DNA of 64,000 bases from Vreelandella neptunia (GCF_034479615.1 NZ_CP140255.1:4526001-4590000); one strand, 5' to 3'; positions 51,759 to 60,575 are shown, counted from the first letter of the stretch. The notes: generated from the letters alone by a model not told the origin. Translations and numbers: made by a program.

Positions 51759-52124
51759 ATGCTCAATCGGCTGCGCCACCGTCTTGGCTATCTGACCCTG
51801 CTACTGCTGTTTTTGCCTAGCCTGGTGCTTACCAGTGTGGGCGAAGCGAGTGCGCATGGCGCAATGAGCATGGTTGGCGTTGAGTCATCTCACCATGAGA
51901 GTGTTCAGAAGGGCCATGGGCATACCCATGGGCATGAACACGATGACGGTCGACACCTCTCTCATGAGAGCGGCAGTCACTTCCACGAACAAGCGGATCG
52001 CTTGGGGGCGAACATTGCCATCGCACCAAACGTTCGTCATGCCATGCGGCTAGGCGAACGACGCGCTTTTCCCCTGCGTCGTGTCTACCGCTTGGAGCGC
52101 CCTCCACGGCCAGTCGTCGCTTGA
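51759..52124 (+). CDS. Secreted His-rich metal-binding protein
   Basis: This 121-residue protein has a signal peptide (LGYLTLLLLFLPSLVLTSVG with EASAHG cut region) and a His-rich middle (VESSHHESVQKGHGHTHGHE, HDDGRHLSHESGSHFHEQ). The end is basic and Pro-rich. It would bind Ni, Co or Zn in the periplasm as a buffer or sensor. It is the first gene of a plus-strand operon with the HupE-like permease, divergent from nreAB. Confidence 0.75.
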   Translation: MLNRLRHRLGYLTLLLLFLPSLVLTSVGEASAHGAMSMVGVESSHHESVQKGHGHTHGHEHDDGRHLSHESGSHFHEQADRLGANIAIAPNVRHAMRLGERRAFPLRRVYRLERPPRPVVA

Positions 52125-52179
52125 TGACTGGGGCCATCCATCCGATGGCCAACACTAATGACAGACCCGTGGAGGTTGC

Positions 52180-52914
52180 ATGTTTCCATCCCAAGTAAGG
52201 GGTGCGCTCGGCTTGCCTATGATGGCAAGACGCCACGCCTTAGCCTTTCTAACACTGTTGTTCATGCTGCTGGGTGCCAGTGGCGAAGCCTTTGCTCACG
52301 CGGTTGCTGAGGGTGACAAGGGCTACATCCAAGAGATCTATGGCGTTAATCTGATCTCGTTTATGTATCTCGGTGCCAAGCACATGGTAACGGGGTATGA
52401 CCACATCCTGTTTTTGTTAGGGGTCATCTTTTTCCTCTACCGAATGCAGCATATCGCTATTTACGTCAGCCTCTTTGCCATCGGTCACTCGACGACCATG
52501 CTGCTCGGGGTCTACTTCAATATTGGCATCAATAGCTATCTGATCGATGCCATCATTGGGCTATCCGTTATCTACAAGGCGCTCGATAACATCGGTGCGT
52601 ATCAGCGCTGGCTCGGCTTTCAGCCCAACACCAAGGTAGCCACGTTGGTGTTTGGTCTGTTTCATGGTTTTGGCCTTTCGAGCAAGATCATTGAGTACGA
52701 TATCTCGCCCGATGGTCTCGTCCCTAACCTCCTGGCATTCAACATAGGCGTAGAGATCGGCCAGCTACTGGCATTGAGCGCCATTCTCATTGTGATGGGC
52801 TTCTGGCGACGCACTACGGGCTTCTTACGCCACGCCTATACCGCCAACGTCGCCATGATGTGTGCTGGTTTTATGCTGGTAGGTTATCAACTGACCGGCT
52901 ATTTCATTGCCTAA
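52180..52914 (+). CDS. HupE/UreJ-family nickel/cobalt permease
   Basis: This is a 244-residue membrane protein. The ATG at 52180 has GGAGG four bases upstream. After a signal-like segment (ends EAFAHAV) come six or seven helices with the HupE_UreJ_2 motifs: YLGAKHMVTGYDHILFLLGV, YVSLFAIGHSTTMLLGVYF and GLFHGFGLSSKIIEYDIS. The family moves Ni(II) or Co(II). Here it stands between a His-rich periplasmic protein and an anchor protein within a nickel-resistance block, so the direction may be export or controlled uptake. Confidence 0.88.
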   Translation: MFPSQVRGALGLPMMARRHALAFLTLLFMLLGASGEAFAHAVAEGDKGYIQEIYGVNLISFMYLGAKHMVTGYDHILFLLGVIFFLYRMQHIAIYVSLFAIGHSTTMLLGVYFNIGINSYLIDAIIGLSVIYKALDNIGAYQRWLGFQPNTKVATLVFGLFHGFGLSSKIIEYDISPDGLVPNLLAFNIGVEIGQLLALSAILIVMGFWRRTTGFLRHAYTANVAMMCAGFMLVGYQLTGYFIA

Positions 52915-52929
52915 TTGAAGGAGTCCCCA

Positions 52930-53691
52930 ATGTATAACACTGATCTTCCAACCCGTGCCGAACTGCCGTCAACGGGTAAGTTACTTCGCTCTACGTTGAT
53001 GGCAGTCGTTATTGCCGTCGCTTTGCTGATCAGCGTCGTGCTACCTGCTGAGTATGCCATTGACCCGACCGGCGCTGGGCGCTTGTTGGGGCTGACTGAG
53101 ATGGGAGAAATCAAGACCCAGTTGGCTGAGGAAGCCGAGCTCGACCAAGCCAGTGCCCAACAGGCTTCTGAACCCGCTGCACCCCAAGAGGCCGTTAGTG
53201 ATAGCCAACCTTCGACTGCAACCGCTACTGCTGCGCCAACTTCAGACGTAGAGACGGAGCAGGTAGCCGCTTCGTTACCAGAAGACCAAGAGATGGTGCA
53301 GACTGAAGCAAACGTAGCGCTTGCTGACGCTCCTGCCGCTGAGGAGACACCTTCCCAGGCAACTGAAGAAACTGCGGCATGGGGCGATGAGGTGACCTTC
53401 ACACTCACACCAGGTGAAGGTACCGAGTATAAGCTAACGATGGAAGAAGGTGCTGTCGCGACATTCGCTTGGGCGTCCGACGGCGGGCCACTTAATTTTG
53501 ACACCCACGGCGATGGCAATGGGAACTCCATCAGCTACGAGAAGGGGCGTGGCGTACCCGAAGATGAGGGAGAGCTGGAAGCTGCTTTCACCGGCAACCA
53601 CGGCTGGTTCTTCCGTAACCGCAATGACAACGACGTGACCGTGGTCTTGCGTGTTGGAGGAGACTACGGGGAGCTAAAAGGTATGCTTTGA
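52930..53691 (+). CDS. Transmembrane anchor protein of the metal operon
   Basis: This is a 253-residue protein. I chose the ATG at 52930, preceded by AAGGAG. One membrane segment near the start (MAVVIAVALLISVVLPAEYA) is followed by a long acidic, Ala/Pro-rich linker and a C-terminal beta domain (EVTFTLTPGEGTEYKLTMEE, ATFAWASDGGPLNFDTHGDG, NHGWFFRNRNDNDVTVVLRV). Proteins of this type, annotated as transmembrane anchor proteins, sit beside metal-efflux genes. The gene follows the HupE-like gene by 15 bases. Confidence 0.75.
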   Translation: MYNTDLPTRAELPSTGKLLRSTLMAVVIAVALLISVVLPAEYAIDPTGAGRLLGLTEMGEIKTQLAEEAELDQASAQQASEPAAPQEAVSDSQPSTATATAAPTSDVETEQVAASLPEDQEMVQTEANVALADAPAAEETPSQATEETAAWGDEVTFTLTPGEGTEYKLTMEEGAVATFAWASDGGPLNFDTHGDGNGNSISYEKGRGVPEDEGELEAAFTGNHGWFFRNRNDNDVTVVLRVGGDYGELKGML

Positions 53692-53778
53692 TTCCCTTAA
53701 CTGAACCGCTCCGGCCAAAAGGCCGGGGCGGCCCCCATAGCGCACCTAACGACAAACAGCAGAGCTAACGTTTTACTC

Positions 53779-55239
53779 TTATACAATAGGCATCCAGTAG
53801 CTCACGCCCTCCATGCTAACCCGAACCCCGTCTCCTGAATGCTCTATGGTCTGTTGACGGAGTGCTTTTTTAGATACTTTCTTGTCATGAAAGTATTCCA
53901 TGGCAGTGACGATCCATCGTTCCTTCCACTCCTCCCCTTGATCAGTACACTTAGCCATTTGAATCATGGTGCGAGCCAACTTTTCTTTTCGCCGTTTTCT
54001 TGCCCGTTTCTCATCCACCCTAGGGGTCAGTGTGGTGGCATGCTGGCGATTTAAGAAATTGGTAAACCCCGTCACCGAGGCTGCTTGTCCGGGCACCGCA
54101 CTCAAGTAACTGTCCACATCGCCCTGGTTAGGTAGCCGCTGTCCCTCTCGGTCAGTATTGAGTAACAATGCGGCTGCCGCGCTTAGTGCAAGTCGTGCGG
54201 AGGTGTGGGACGTTGTGCCCGCCTCTATACGGGTTTCCAATTGCAGCCAATAGGCTTGCAGCACTTGGTCTGATAGCGAAGCGGACGGCATAGAACTGAG
54301 ACACGCTTGAATACGTCTTTTCTCTGAGTCGATCCGCTTTGCTTGGTGATCCGGCTCTACCCCTTGCTCTTCATGCAACCATCGCATGGGAAGTCTTACA
54401 CGCCGCAACCCCTCCGCCCCAAAGTGATGGAGCAACTCCGAATAGCTCGGTATCCGTGACCATGCCTGGTCGATCTCAAGGAAGAACGAGAAGAAATGAT
54501 TGATCTTGAGGGCAGCCTTATGCGGTCCCGTGGTACGAATTAGCCATTCACCGAATTCCCCAAATGCGTCACTTAACGCTTTGGCACTGATACCAGCTTG
54601 GCCAATGATGATCCGCTTACGACATGTTCGCGTCCAATAGCAGAGCTCACAGGCAACGCCTCGACCCGCTGGCATGGAATTACCACACGATGGGCAGGCA
54701 ATTTCCCCTTGCTCATAACAGACTTTGCACAACGCATCCCCGTTGGGTGCCACCACCAATAAGCGATGTCGACGACACGCAGAGCAGGTACCGTGATCTG
54801 CCGTCGCACAGCGTGGACATAAGCGATGGTCATGCCCCATACGCGTCACTCGGGTAAGACGTTGAGAGGACTTCCCACACGCCTCGCAGGGCTCAGGTTC
54901 TTTGAAATAGGGAGCGCAAGCGATACAGACAGGGCCGTAGGGAGTGACCTTGCCGATGTTATAGTCTGAACTGGCTTTTCCACATCGCGCACACGGTTTG
55001 TCAACGTCACACTGGCGGCAGACGGCTTCTGGGTCATTCTTTGGCAGACGGGCTAACTCACCACATCGTGGGCACATCCGCCGCTTAAACACACGAGCAT
55101 AGCAGGTTGAGCAATACCCATGGCCCTTATGGCGTCGCCACAACTTGGAGACTTCCCGGCCACACTCATCGCAGTCTACCGTTTGGTGTTGCTTCAAGAG
55201 GGTGGCTCCGCTTTCATTCTTCGTTTTAAACGCGCCCAA
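53779..55239 (-). CDS. Multi-zinc-ribbon transposition accessory protein (TniE-like position)
   Basis: This is a 486-residue protein whose first 200 residues hold about nine CxxC knuckles in a row (CDECGREVSKLW, YCSTCYAR, MCPRCGELARLP, CRQCDVDKPCARCGK, CEACGKSSQ, LCPRCATADHGTCSACRR, ACPSCGNSM), a chain of zinc ribbons. The C-terminal half is helical (ALSDAFGEFGEWLIR, LQLETRIEAGTTSH) and ends in a charged region (RVDEKRARKRRKEKLART). It overlaps the tniQ gene by 46 bases. Its place matches the last gene of comM-targeting Tn6022-type elements. It probably helps TniQ recognise target DNA. Confidence 0.7.
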   Translation of the reverse strand: MGAFKTKNESGATLLKQHQTVDCDECGREVSKLWRRHKGHGYCSTCYARVFKRRMCPRCGELARLPKNDPEAVCRQCDVDKPCARCGKASSDYNIGKVTPYGPVCIACAPYFKEPEPCEACGKSSQRLTRVTRMGHDHRLCPRCATADHGTCSACRRHRLLVVAPNGDALCKVCYEQGEIACPSCGNSMPAGRGVACELCYWTRTCRKRIIIGQAGISAKALSDAFGEFGEWLIRTTGPHKAALKINHFFSFFLEIDQAWSRIPSYSELLHHFGAEGLRRVRLPMRWLHEEQGVEPDHQAKRIDSEKRRIQACLSSMPSASLSDQVLQAYWLQLETRIEAGTTSHTSARLALSAAAALLLNTDREGQRLPNQGDVDSYLSAVPGQAASVTGFTNFLNRQHATTLTPRVDEKRARKRRKEKLARTMIQMAKCTDQGEEWKERWIVTAMEYFHDKKVSKKALRQQTIEHSGDGVRVSMEGVSYWMPIV

Positions 55240-56282
55240 GAGGCTCTAACAGCACGTTCCGACGTAGGGCGATGATCCGGTTGAGCGCGGCGGCGATGTG
55301 GCCCATGAGGGTGATGAGATAATCGTGACAACATTGGCAACAGCACAACGGGGGGTGACTTTCGGGGATCATGAAGCGCGCTCGTTTTCACATTGAACGC
55401 GACCAACGCATTGAACGTTTCTTCAACGCCTATGCTCACTAACCGCTCAACCGGCGCTAATAAAGCACGACGCTCGCTGACAGGCAACAGCTCAAACGCT
55501 AAGCCAGACAAAGGCATCCGGCTATCCGTAACCGAAACGCCCAATGACAGAAGCGCATCACCAAGGGGTGACGCAGGCCTCCGACTTGCACGCCGTACAA
55601 CGCTAAGAAAGAAGGTCACCATAGAAAACCAATCGGCGGGTGCGATAGAGGCCTGCCTAAACGTCACGTTATCCGATTTTAAAACACGATCCGCCATCAC
55701 TTGGAAACTGAACGCTTCAGGTAAATACGACGTGCACACCGCCTTCCTAAAATCGTCATGACACCGGCTGCACTGAGCTAAATGTTGATCTTCCGCTGAC
55801 AGGCGATGGGGCTCTATCGGGGCCTTACATGCTGGGCACTCATCTATCAGTTGCACCCCATGAAAGCGGCACCCAATGTGCCAAGCGAATCGCCAGTGTC
55901 GGCGCAAGTACGGGGTCAAGTCCTCTGCCAAGCACAATGCACATACCTGCTGCCCCCCATGGCGGGTTCGATTTCGGCTGCCGAGTGCTAACAACCAGGG
56001 CCAAGTCCGCGTTTCCGGTAATGAGTAACCGGCCACTTTCTCACAATCGTCCCGCATCCCAGCCTTCTGAAACTCAGCGGAAGAGATCCCCGACGCATTG
56101 ACTAATGGGCGCATTCTTACGAGGGGAATTTCCCTATCAATATCCCTTATCCATATACGCCATGTTGGCCAAATAGCCCCAGTGAGCGACAAAGGATCAC
56201 ATCCCTGTCTCAACGCCGCCCGTACCAGCCATGAAGAAAGGGATTCCTCAGGCAACAGAGGCACACTCAGCGCCCAGGGCAT
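55194..56282 (-). CDS. TniQ/TnsD-type target-selection protein
   Basis: This is a 362-residue TniQ-domain protein. The N-terminal signature reads PLLPEESLSSWLVRAALRQG followed by DPLSLTGAIWPTWRIWIRDI. Zinc knuckles follow in VCALCLAEDLTPYLRRHWRF, AWHIGCRFHGVQLIDECPAC and QCSRCHDDF, and a helical C-terminus ends RAVRASWARLKRRMKAEPPS. In Tn7-like elements TniQ proteins bind the attachment site and recruit TnsC. Here the attachment site is inside comM, so this protein is the prime candidate for the comM-specific reader. Its start touches the tnsC stop. Confidence 0.88.
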   Translation of the reverse strand: MPWALSVPLLPEESLSSWLVRAALRQGCDPLSLTGAIWPTWRIWIRDIDREIPLVRMRPLVNASGISSAEFQKAGMRDDCEKVAGYSLPETRTWPWLLALGSRNRTRHGGQQVCALCLAEDLTPYLRRHWRFAWHIGCRFHGVQLIDECPACKAPIEPHRLSAEDQHLAQCSRCHDDFRKAVCTSYLPEAFSFQVMADRVLKSDNVTFRQASIAPADWFSMVTFFLSVVRRASRRPASPLGDALLSLGVSVTDSRMPLSGLAFELLPVSERRALLAPVERLVSIGVEETFNALVAFNVKTSALHDPRKSPPVVLLPMLSRLSHHPHGPHRRRAQPDHRPTSERAVRASWARLKRRMKAEPPS

Positions 56283-57166
56283 TACAGCATCACTTCCCTA
56301 ATGCCACGGGTTGGTCGCACCCACGATTTACTCTGAATAATTTTCTCATCGATACGCTCAGCCCCGGACAGAATAGCGGCATTGGCACACTCAATCAGCA
56401 GCCGGTGAAGGTCACCAAAATTACCGCCAGAGATCGCGTGAAGCTGGGTAGCCAATTGTGGCTCATGTAACTGGGAGGGGTGTTTGAGCGGCAGGATCTT
56501 CTCAAAGCCAGCGAGCAGCTTCTGAAACTCCTGATTGAGCTCCCACTTGGGTAACGCGACCACATCAAAGCGACTCGCATGCTGCGGGTCTGAATGCAGC
56601 ACCCGCACGGCATCCTGCGTGCCCACGCCAACGATGGGAATCATTAACTCATTGCACAGGAGCTTAATGGCATTCATCGTTTCTCGCTGCTTGACGGCAC
56701 CACCGGTTAGCAGTGAGTGAAACTCATCAATGATCAGCAGGCGCGTATGGCAAGCACGCAGTTGATGAATCACCTGGTAGCGCAGCTTGGGAACCGGATC
56801 AGTAGGTCGATAGGGAGCCCAGAAACTCTCTAGTACCGCGATATACAGACTTTTCTCATCGGCACTCGGTGGGGCCTGAGTGACGACAACCGGCTTCACC
56901 GGCTCTACGTCTTCATTAACGTAGCCTTCACCATACTGCTTATGAAAACGCTGAACGATGGTGGTCTTCCCGTTATTAGAGTCACCCACGATCAAAAGAT
57001 TGGGCATACGAGGACGACTGGGCTTCTCCATCAACCCGCGCATAACCTCAATAACACGGTTGGCCAATGGATAGCCCAACCATCGCGGTTGATCCATAAA
57101 CTCCATCCGCTCTTTAGCGGACAGCCCCAAGACGTGACGGAGGTCAGGATGAAGGTGTGTGCTCAT
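56282..57166 (-). CDS. TnsC/TniB-type AAA+ transposition regulator
   Basis: This is a 294-residue AAA+ ATPase. Walker A is in NLLIVGDSNNGKTTIVQRFH, Walker B in HTRLLIIDEFHSLLTGG, and a sensor region in LCNELMIPIVGVGTQDAVRV. It forms filaments on DNA that pass target information from TniQ to the TnsAB transposase. It is short compared with Tn7 TnsC (about 555) and equals the TniB size. It overlaps tnsB by four bases. Confidence 0.92.
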   Translation of the reverse strand: MSTHLHPDLRHVLGLSAKERMEFMDQPRWLGYPLANRVIEVMRGLMEKPSRPRMPNLLIVGDSNNGKTTIVQRFHKQYGEGYVNEDVEPVKPVVVTQAPPSADEKSLYIAVLESFWAPYRPTDPVPKLRYQVIHQLRACHTRLLIIDEFHSLLTGGAVKQRETMNAIKLLCNELMIPIVGVGTQDAVRVLHSDPQHASRFDVVALPKWELNQEFQKLLAGFEKILPLKHPSQLHEPQLATQLHAISGGNFGDLHRLLIECANAAILSGAERIDEKIIQSKSWVRPTRGIREVML

Positions 57167-59091
57167 GCTATGTCCCAGTTCACATCGATATCACCCGTTA
57201 AAAGACCGTTTCCTTTAGCGGGTGACTCTTGAGGGGCCGCGGTTGAGGGCGCATTTAACAGAGGATCTGCAGGCGTCACCTTCTTCTCATGCTCTTTGCG
57301 ACGTTGCGCCTGGCGGCGGCTTCGCTTGGTGCGCGCCTGCGACTCCTCCACATGGGTTCGCAGCTCACTAATAGCGCGTAGAATTTCAGACTCATTCACC
57401 GAGTTCCTGCCTTCCTGGCGAAGGCGTGCCTTAGCTTGGGCATACTCCCAAACACTCATCGAGGGGAGGGCAAGATTGGCAAAGGGAATGCGAAAATAGT
57501 GCCCGAGGTCCGGGTCTTTGAACCAAATAACGCTAATGTCGCGAGGATCGCGCCGGAATACAAAGGTTCGTTTCTTGTCTGGCGTGTCTGGATCTTTGGC
57601 ATTGATCCACGGCCTTAGCGCCTCATCGTAATAGTTCATGCCATCGATGGTCACACCAAAGGTCTGGATCGTGCGCTGAAAGCTGGGCAAAAAGTCGAGC
57701 AATACCGAGAGCCTATCAGCAGGCCTGGGGGCTAATCCAACCCCCTGCACGTCAGCATTGCCAAACACACCGATTTCCCACTTCTTCATCGGGGACATGC
57801 CAATTCCAGAATGAAGGCGCTGGTGGTAAACCTTGCAAATCAACGTCACCAGCCACTCTTCAAACTCACTTTTCGTCATGGCCGCGTGTTTCTCTGGATC
57901 GTACCCCTCTTTCTCTTTAATGGAGGAGAAAGTCGTCCCAGGCAGGTTATGGATTTCTTTGAGAAGAGAGCCCAGCACCCGCTCAATATGGCCACCATAA
58001 CGAGGCTGCTTAACAGGCCGAAACTCAAGGTTGATCCCATAGGCTAGGCATGAGCGCCTAAACGTCTCAGAGCGAAAATCTGGGCCGTTATCGACATGAA
58101 TCGTGGCGGGTGTGCCCCATACCGGCCACTCAGCCTCCACGTTATGCAGCAGCAACCACTCATCTTTCGGAAGCATGGATTGCGCCACACACATGCCTAC
58201 GGATGTTTCAGAGGGTGGATCAAACGATAAGTAGTACCCCGTGACCATGCGAGTACACACGTCCATGGCCAACGTAATCCATGGACGGCCAATCGGTTTG
58301 CGATACACGTCATCGACCAAAATAATATCGGCAGGCGTGTGGTCAATCTGCATAACGGCTAACGGATAGTCCGCATTGGGAAACTTCCCGGCAGCCGGCT
58401 GAAACTTATTAATCGCTTTTTCTCTAAAGCCATGGCCACGCAACCGATCACGCTCTGGGATGTCACGCAGACGAGCACGAACGGTACCAGGGCTCGGCGG
58501 ATCAATGCGCCGCTCATGGCAACGCCGCATGACCTCCTGTACCGCCTTTTGTGCTGAGGGACGCTGCAGCGTCAAATAAACCTCTTTGATAACTTCCTGA
58601 ATCACCGCCTCTGCATGCGCGGGTATACGCGACTTCCCCTTCTTCCACCCTGGCTTTTGAGGAATCAATGCGAGCACCGAGCCCGTCGCTTTATACCGCT
58701 TCAACCAACGGTAGATCGTAGCCGTATCAACCCCCGTTTGTTTCGCACGCTCCTCAGCTGCATCTCGCCCAACCGTATGGCGATCCACCAAGGGCTTAAT
58801 GATGGAAAAGCGATGCTCGGCCTCCCGCCAATCGGCATCCCCAATCTCGGACATATCCAGCTCAGGGGGTACAGACCCGCTATTGAGAGGCACTAGTTCT
58901 TTGATGCGAAGCGGGCAACTACGCCCAGACTCAACGGCAATACCAATGACCGTCTCAAAATCGAGCACCTGGGAAATTCGGTAAACGGTGCCATCTTTCT
59001 GAACCTGCTCACCCACCATGATCTGCAAGTGTTGGCGTGTTTGGGCGACGCCGCTATTGGGTTCAGTTGTGTTGCCACGATGATTATTCAT
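57163..59091 (-). CDS. TnsB-type DDE transposase
   Basis: This is a 642-residue transposase. N-terminal DNA-binding helices include VDTATIYRWLKRYKATGSVL. The DDE core has the first Asp in YPLAVMQIDHTPADIILVDD, the second in PATIHVDNGPDFRSETFRRS and the Glu in RYGGHIERVLGSLLKEIHNL. A Mu-type beta-barrel and an acidic/basic C-terminal tail, which contacts TnsC, follow. It binds the GTCGCA repeats at both ends and cuts the 3' strands. It overlaps tnsA by eight bases. Confidence 0.94.
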   Translation of the reverse strand: MNNHRGNTTEPNSGVAQTRQHLQIMVGEQVQKDGTVYRISQVLDFETVIGIAVESGRSCPLRIKELVPLNSGSVPPELDMSEIGDADWREAEHRFSIIKPLVDRHTVGRDAAEERAKQTGVDTATIYRWLKRYKATGSVLALIPQKPGWKKGKSRIPAHAEAVIQEVIKEVYLTLQRPSAQKAVQEVMRRCHERRIDPPSPGTVRARLRDIPERDRLRGHGFREKAINKFQPAAGKFPNADYPLAVMQIDHTPADIILVDDVYRKPIGRPWITLAMDVCTRMVTGYYLSFDPPSETSVGMCVAQSMLPKDEWLLLHNVEAEWPVWGTPATIHVDNGPDFRSETFRRSCLAYGINLEFRPVKQPRYGGHIERVLGSLLKEIHNLPGTTFSSIKEKEGYDPEKHAAMTKSEFEEWLVTLICKVYHQRLHSGIGMSPMKKWEIGVFGNADVQGVGLAPRPADRLSVLLDFLPSFQRTIQTFGVTIDGMNYYDEALRPWINAKDPDTPDKKRTFVFRRDPRDISVIWFKDPDLGHYFRIPFANLALPSMSVWEYAQAKARLRQEGRNSVNESEILRAISELRTHVEESQARTKRSRRQAQRRKEHEKKVTPADPLLNAPSTAAPQESPAKGNGLLTGDIDVNWDIA

Positions 59092-59764
59092 GATCGGGTA
59101 CCCATACCTCCGATAGAGGACTGAAGGATTGAGCCATATCGCAATCTAGCTGCCGGGTCGCCAGCAGATGCCATAAATGCGCAATCCCCTCTGCCCGGTA
59201 AATATCGCCCATGAAGTGCCGAGAAAGCAGGTAATCCAAGGTCGCCACCCGCATCTCCCTCACCGTATTGAGCACTGCCTGACTTTCGACAGAGGGAAAC
59301 ACCATCCGCTTGTAGCGCGCTAGGAAGGTAATGTTGTCCAAGGTCTTATCACGAATGCGGCTTTCATCATGAATGCGAAACGCCCAGCCCTCATTGTTGG
59401 CATGCCGCATAGCCGCCTTCCATTTAGGTGACCATTCACGCCAATGTTCTAGCCACTTTTCCCGTGGTTTGACCTCTACCAGGAGAGGTTTCGGGTAGTC
59501 CTTGTAATGACGGTTACCGAGTCGGTAATAAACCAAATAATCCGGCGTGTAGGTGTAACGCCTACCGGTCACTGGATGATGAAACGGGATCTCGCACGGC
59601 TGGGATATCACACCAAGGACGCTCACATCAAAGTCAGCCTTTATGAGGAAATCACGTTCGAGCGTCGACTCGAACGCAATAGACTCCTCCCCGCGAAAGG
59701 CATAGTAGCCAGACACACTTCGTCGGGTAGGGCCGATTTTACGAACGGATGTAGGCAGTGGCAT
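59084..59764 (-). CDS. TnsA-type endonuclease
   Basis: This is a 226-residue restriction-like nuclease that makes the 5'-strand cuts, giving cut-and-paste movement. I chose the ATG at 59764 (MPLPTSVRKIGPTRRSVSGY); codons further upstream fall into the transposon-end repeat. Catalytic residues are Glu in IAFESTLERDFLIKADFDV, Asp in YTYTPDYLVYYRLG and Lys in KPLLVEVKPREKWLEHW. It is the first gene of the tnsABC-tniQ operon, reading inward from the right end. Confidence 0.92.
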   Translation of the reverse strand: MPLPTSVRKIGPTRRSVSGYYAFRGEESIAFESTLERDFLIKADFDVSVLGVISQPCEIPFHHPVTGRRYTYTPDYLVYYRLGNRHYKDYPKPLLVEVKPREKWLEHWREWSPKWKAAMRHANNEGWAFRIHDESRIRDKTLDNITFLARYKRMVFPSVESQAVLNTVREMRVATLDYLLSRHFMGDIYRAEGIAHLWHLLATRQLDCDMAQSFSPLSEVWVPDHE

Positions 59765-59768
59765 GAGC

Positions 59769-59903
59769 AGTCGCACCAAATGTTGAATAAAACGAGACCT
59801 GTCGCAGTAATTGCTATTAATTCTGTCGCACTCAATCCTGTACAGACTACCATATTAGCCCGATATTACGCGCTGAGAGTCGCATTAATTGATGAAAATG
59901 ACA
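59769..59903 (+). repeat. Right transposon end with four TnsB-type binding repeats
   Basis: The motif (A/T)GTCGCA recurs at 59769, 59800 (TGTCGCAGTAATTGC), 59824 (TGTCGCACTCAATCC) and 59878 (AGTCGCATTAATTGA), and the end closes GAAAATGACA, the inverse of the left terminus. The four sites also overlap the tnsA promoter, so TnsB may repress its own operon. Confidence 0.85.
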
Positions 59904-59908
59904 GCGGC
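59904..59908. repeat. Right target-site duplication (GCGGC)
   Basis: This is the right copy of the five target bases, directly after the transposon terminus. It differs from the left copy GCGAC at one base and lies in the comM codons for Gly-Gly. Confidence 0.75.
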
Positions 59909-60517
59909 TCAAAACCCAAACCCGGTGAAATCTCTCTCGCTCACCATGGTGTGCTGTTTTTGGATGAACTGCCGGAGTTCTCCCGCCATGTGCTAGAGGT
60001 TTTGCGCCAGCCGCTAGAAACAGGAGAGATCCATTTAGCCCGCGCCAGTCATGAACGTCGCTACCCTGCTCAATTTCAGTTAGTAGCCGCAATGAATCCC
60101 TGCCCCTGCGGCCACTTAGGCGACCCGCGCCAACGCTGCCAGTGTACCGCCAGCCAAATCCAGCGTTATCAAGCACGGCTTTCCGGGCCACTGCTAGACC
60201 GTATCGATCTGCAAGTGGAAGTGCCCGCGCTGCCGCCAGAGCAGCTCACCGCGCAAACCCAAGGCGAGTCGTCAGAAGCCGTGCGCGAGCGGGTGATGGC
60301 AGCCCGAGAACGTCAAATGGCCCGTGGCGCGCTAAACAGCCAGCTCAGCGGCAAGGCCCTGGAGGCCGCCTGCGCGCTTAACGATGAAGAGCGCGCTTGG
60401 CTGGCGGGTGTGCTGGAAAAGCTCAAGCTCTCCGCCCGCGCCTACCACCGCGTACTGCGCGTAGCCCTGACCCTGGCCGACCTTCAGGGCGAACCCAAGC
60501 CCACCCAGCCGCATCTA

Positions 60518-60549
60518 ATTGAGGCCATTGGTTACCGCCAGCTGGATCG
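60518..60549 (+). repeat. Direct repeat, first copy, inside the comM 3' end
   Basis: These 32 bases (beginning ATTGAGGCCATTGGTTACCG) encode the last residues of ComM and recur exactly at 60910-60941. The two copies flank the higA segment. Confidence 0.9.
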
Positions 60550-60575
60550 AATGCTGAAAGGTGCTTAGCATTGAA

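Larger units (their letters stand above)
32488..59903. mobile_element. Tn7-like transposon inserted in comM (27,416 bases; Tn6022/AbaR-like backbone)
   Basis: Both ends begin with TGTCATTTTC (right end inverted) and are flanked by 5-base near-identical target copies. The right end carries tnsA, tnsB, tnsC, tniQ and a zinc-ribbon gene. Their order and the comM target are those I recall for tniCABDE of Tn6022 and AbaR islands in Acinetobacter. The cargo includes a possible TnsE-like gene, an IS30 copy, Mn, Zn, Ni and Co resistance genes, and a lipid A/envelope modification module with its own two-component system. Relics of duplicated cargo lie at 38487, 49571 and 49775. The boundaries are read directly from the sequence; the family relation rests on memory. 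Confidence 0.93.
59904..60568 (+). pseudogene. comM: comM (yifB), 3' part
   Basis: The remaining 221 codons continue ComM after the transposon: GSKPKPGEISLAHHGVLFLD followed by ELPEFSRHVLEVLRQPLETG (Walker B), then NPCPCGHLGDPRQRCQCTAS (zinc-like Cys cluster), LSGPLLDRIDLQVEVPAL (Arg finger region) and the C-terminal VALTLADLQGEPKPTQPHLI. It has no start of its own. The last 32 bases before LKGA-stop are repeated at 60910-60941. Confidence 0.93.

Noticed and set aside
59507..60568. A complete 353-residue Mg-chelatase-like protein
   Set aside because: The frame is open from 59507, but its first 130 codons run through tnsA antisense and the transposon end; only the part from 59904 is comM.
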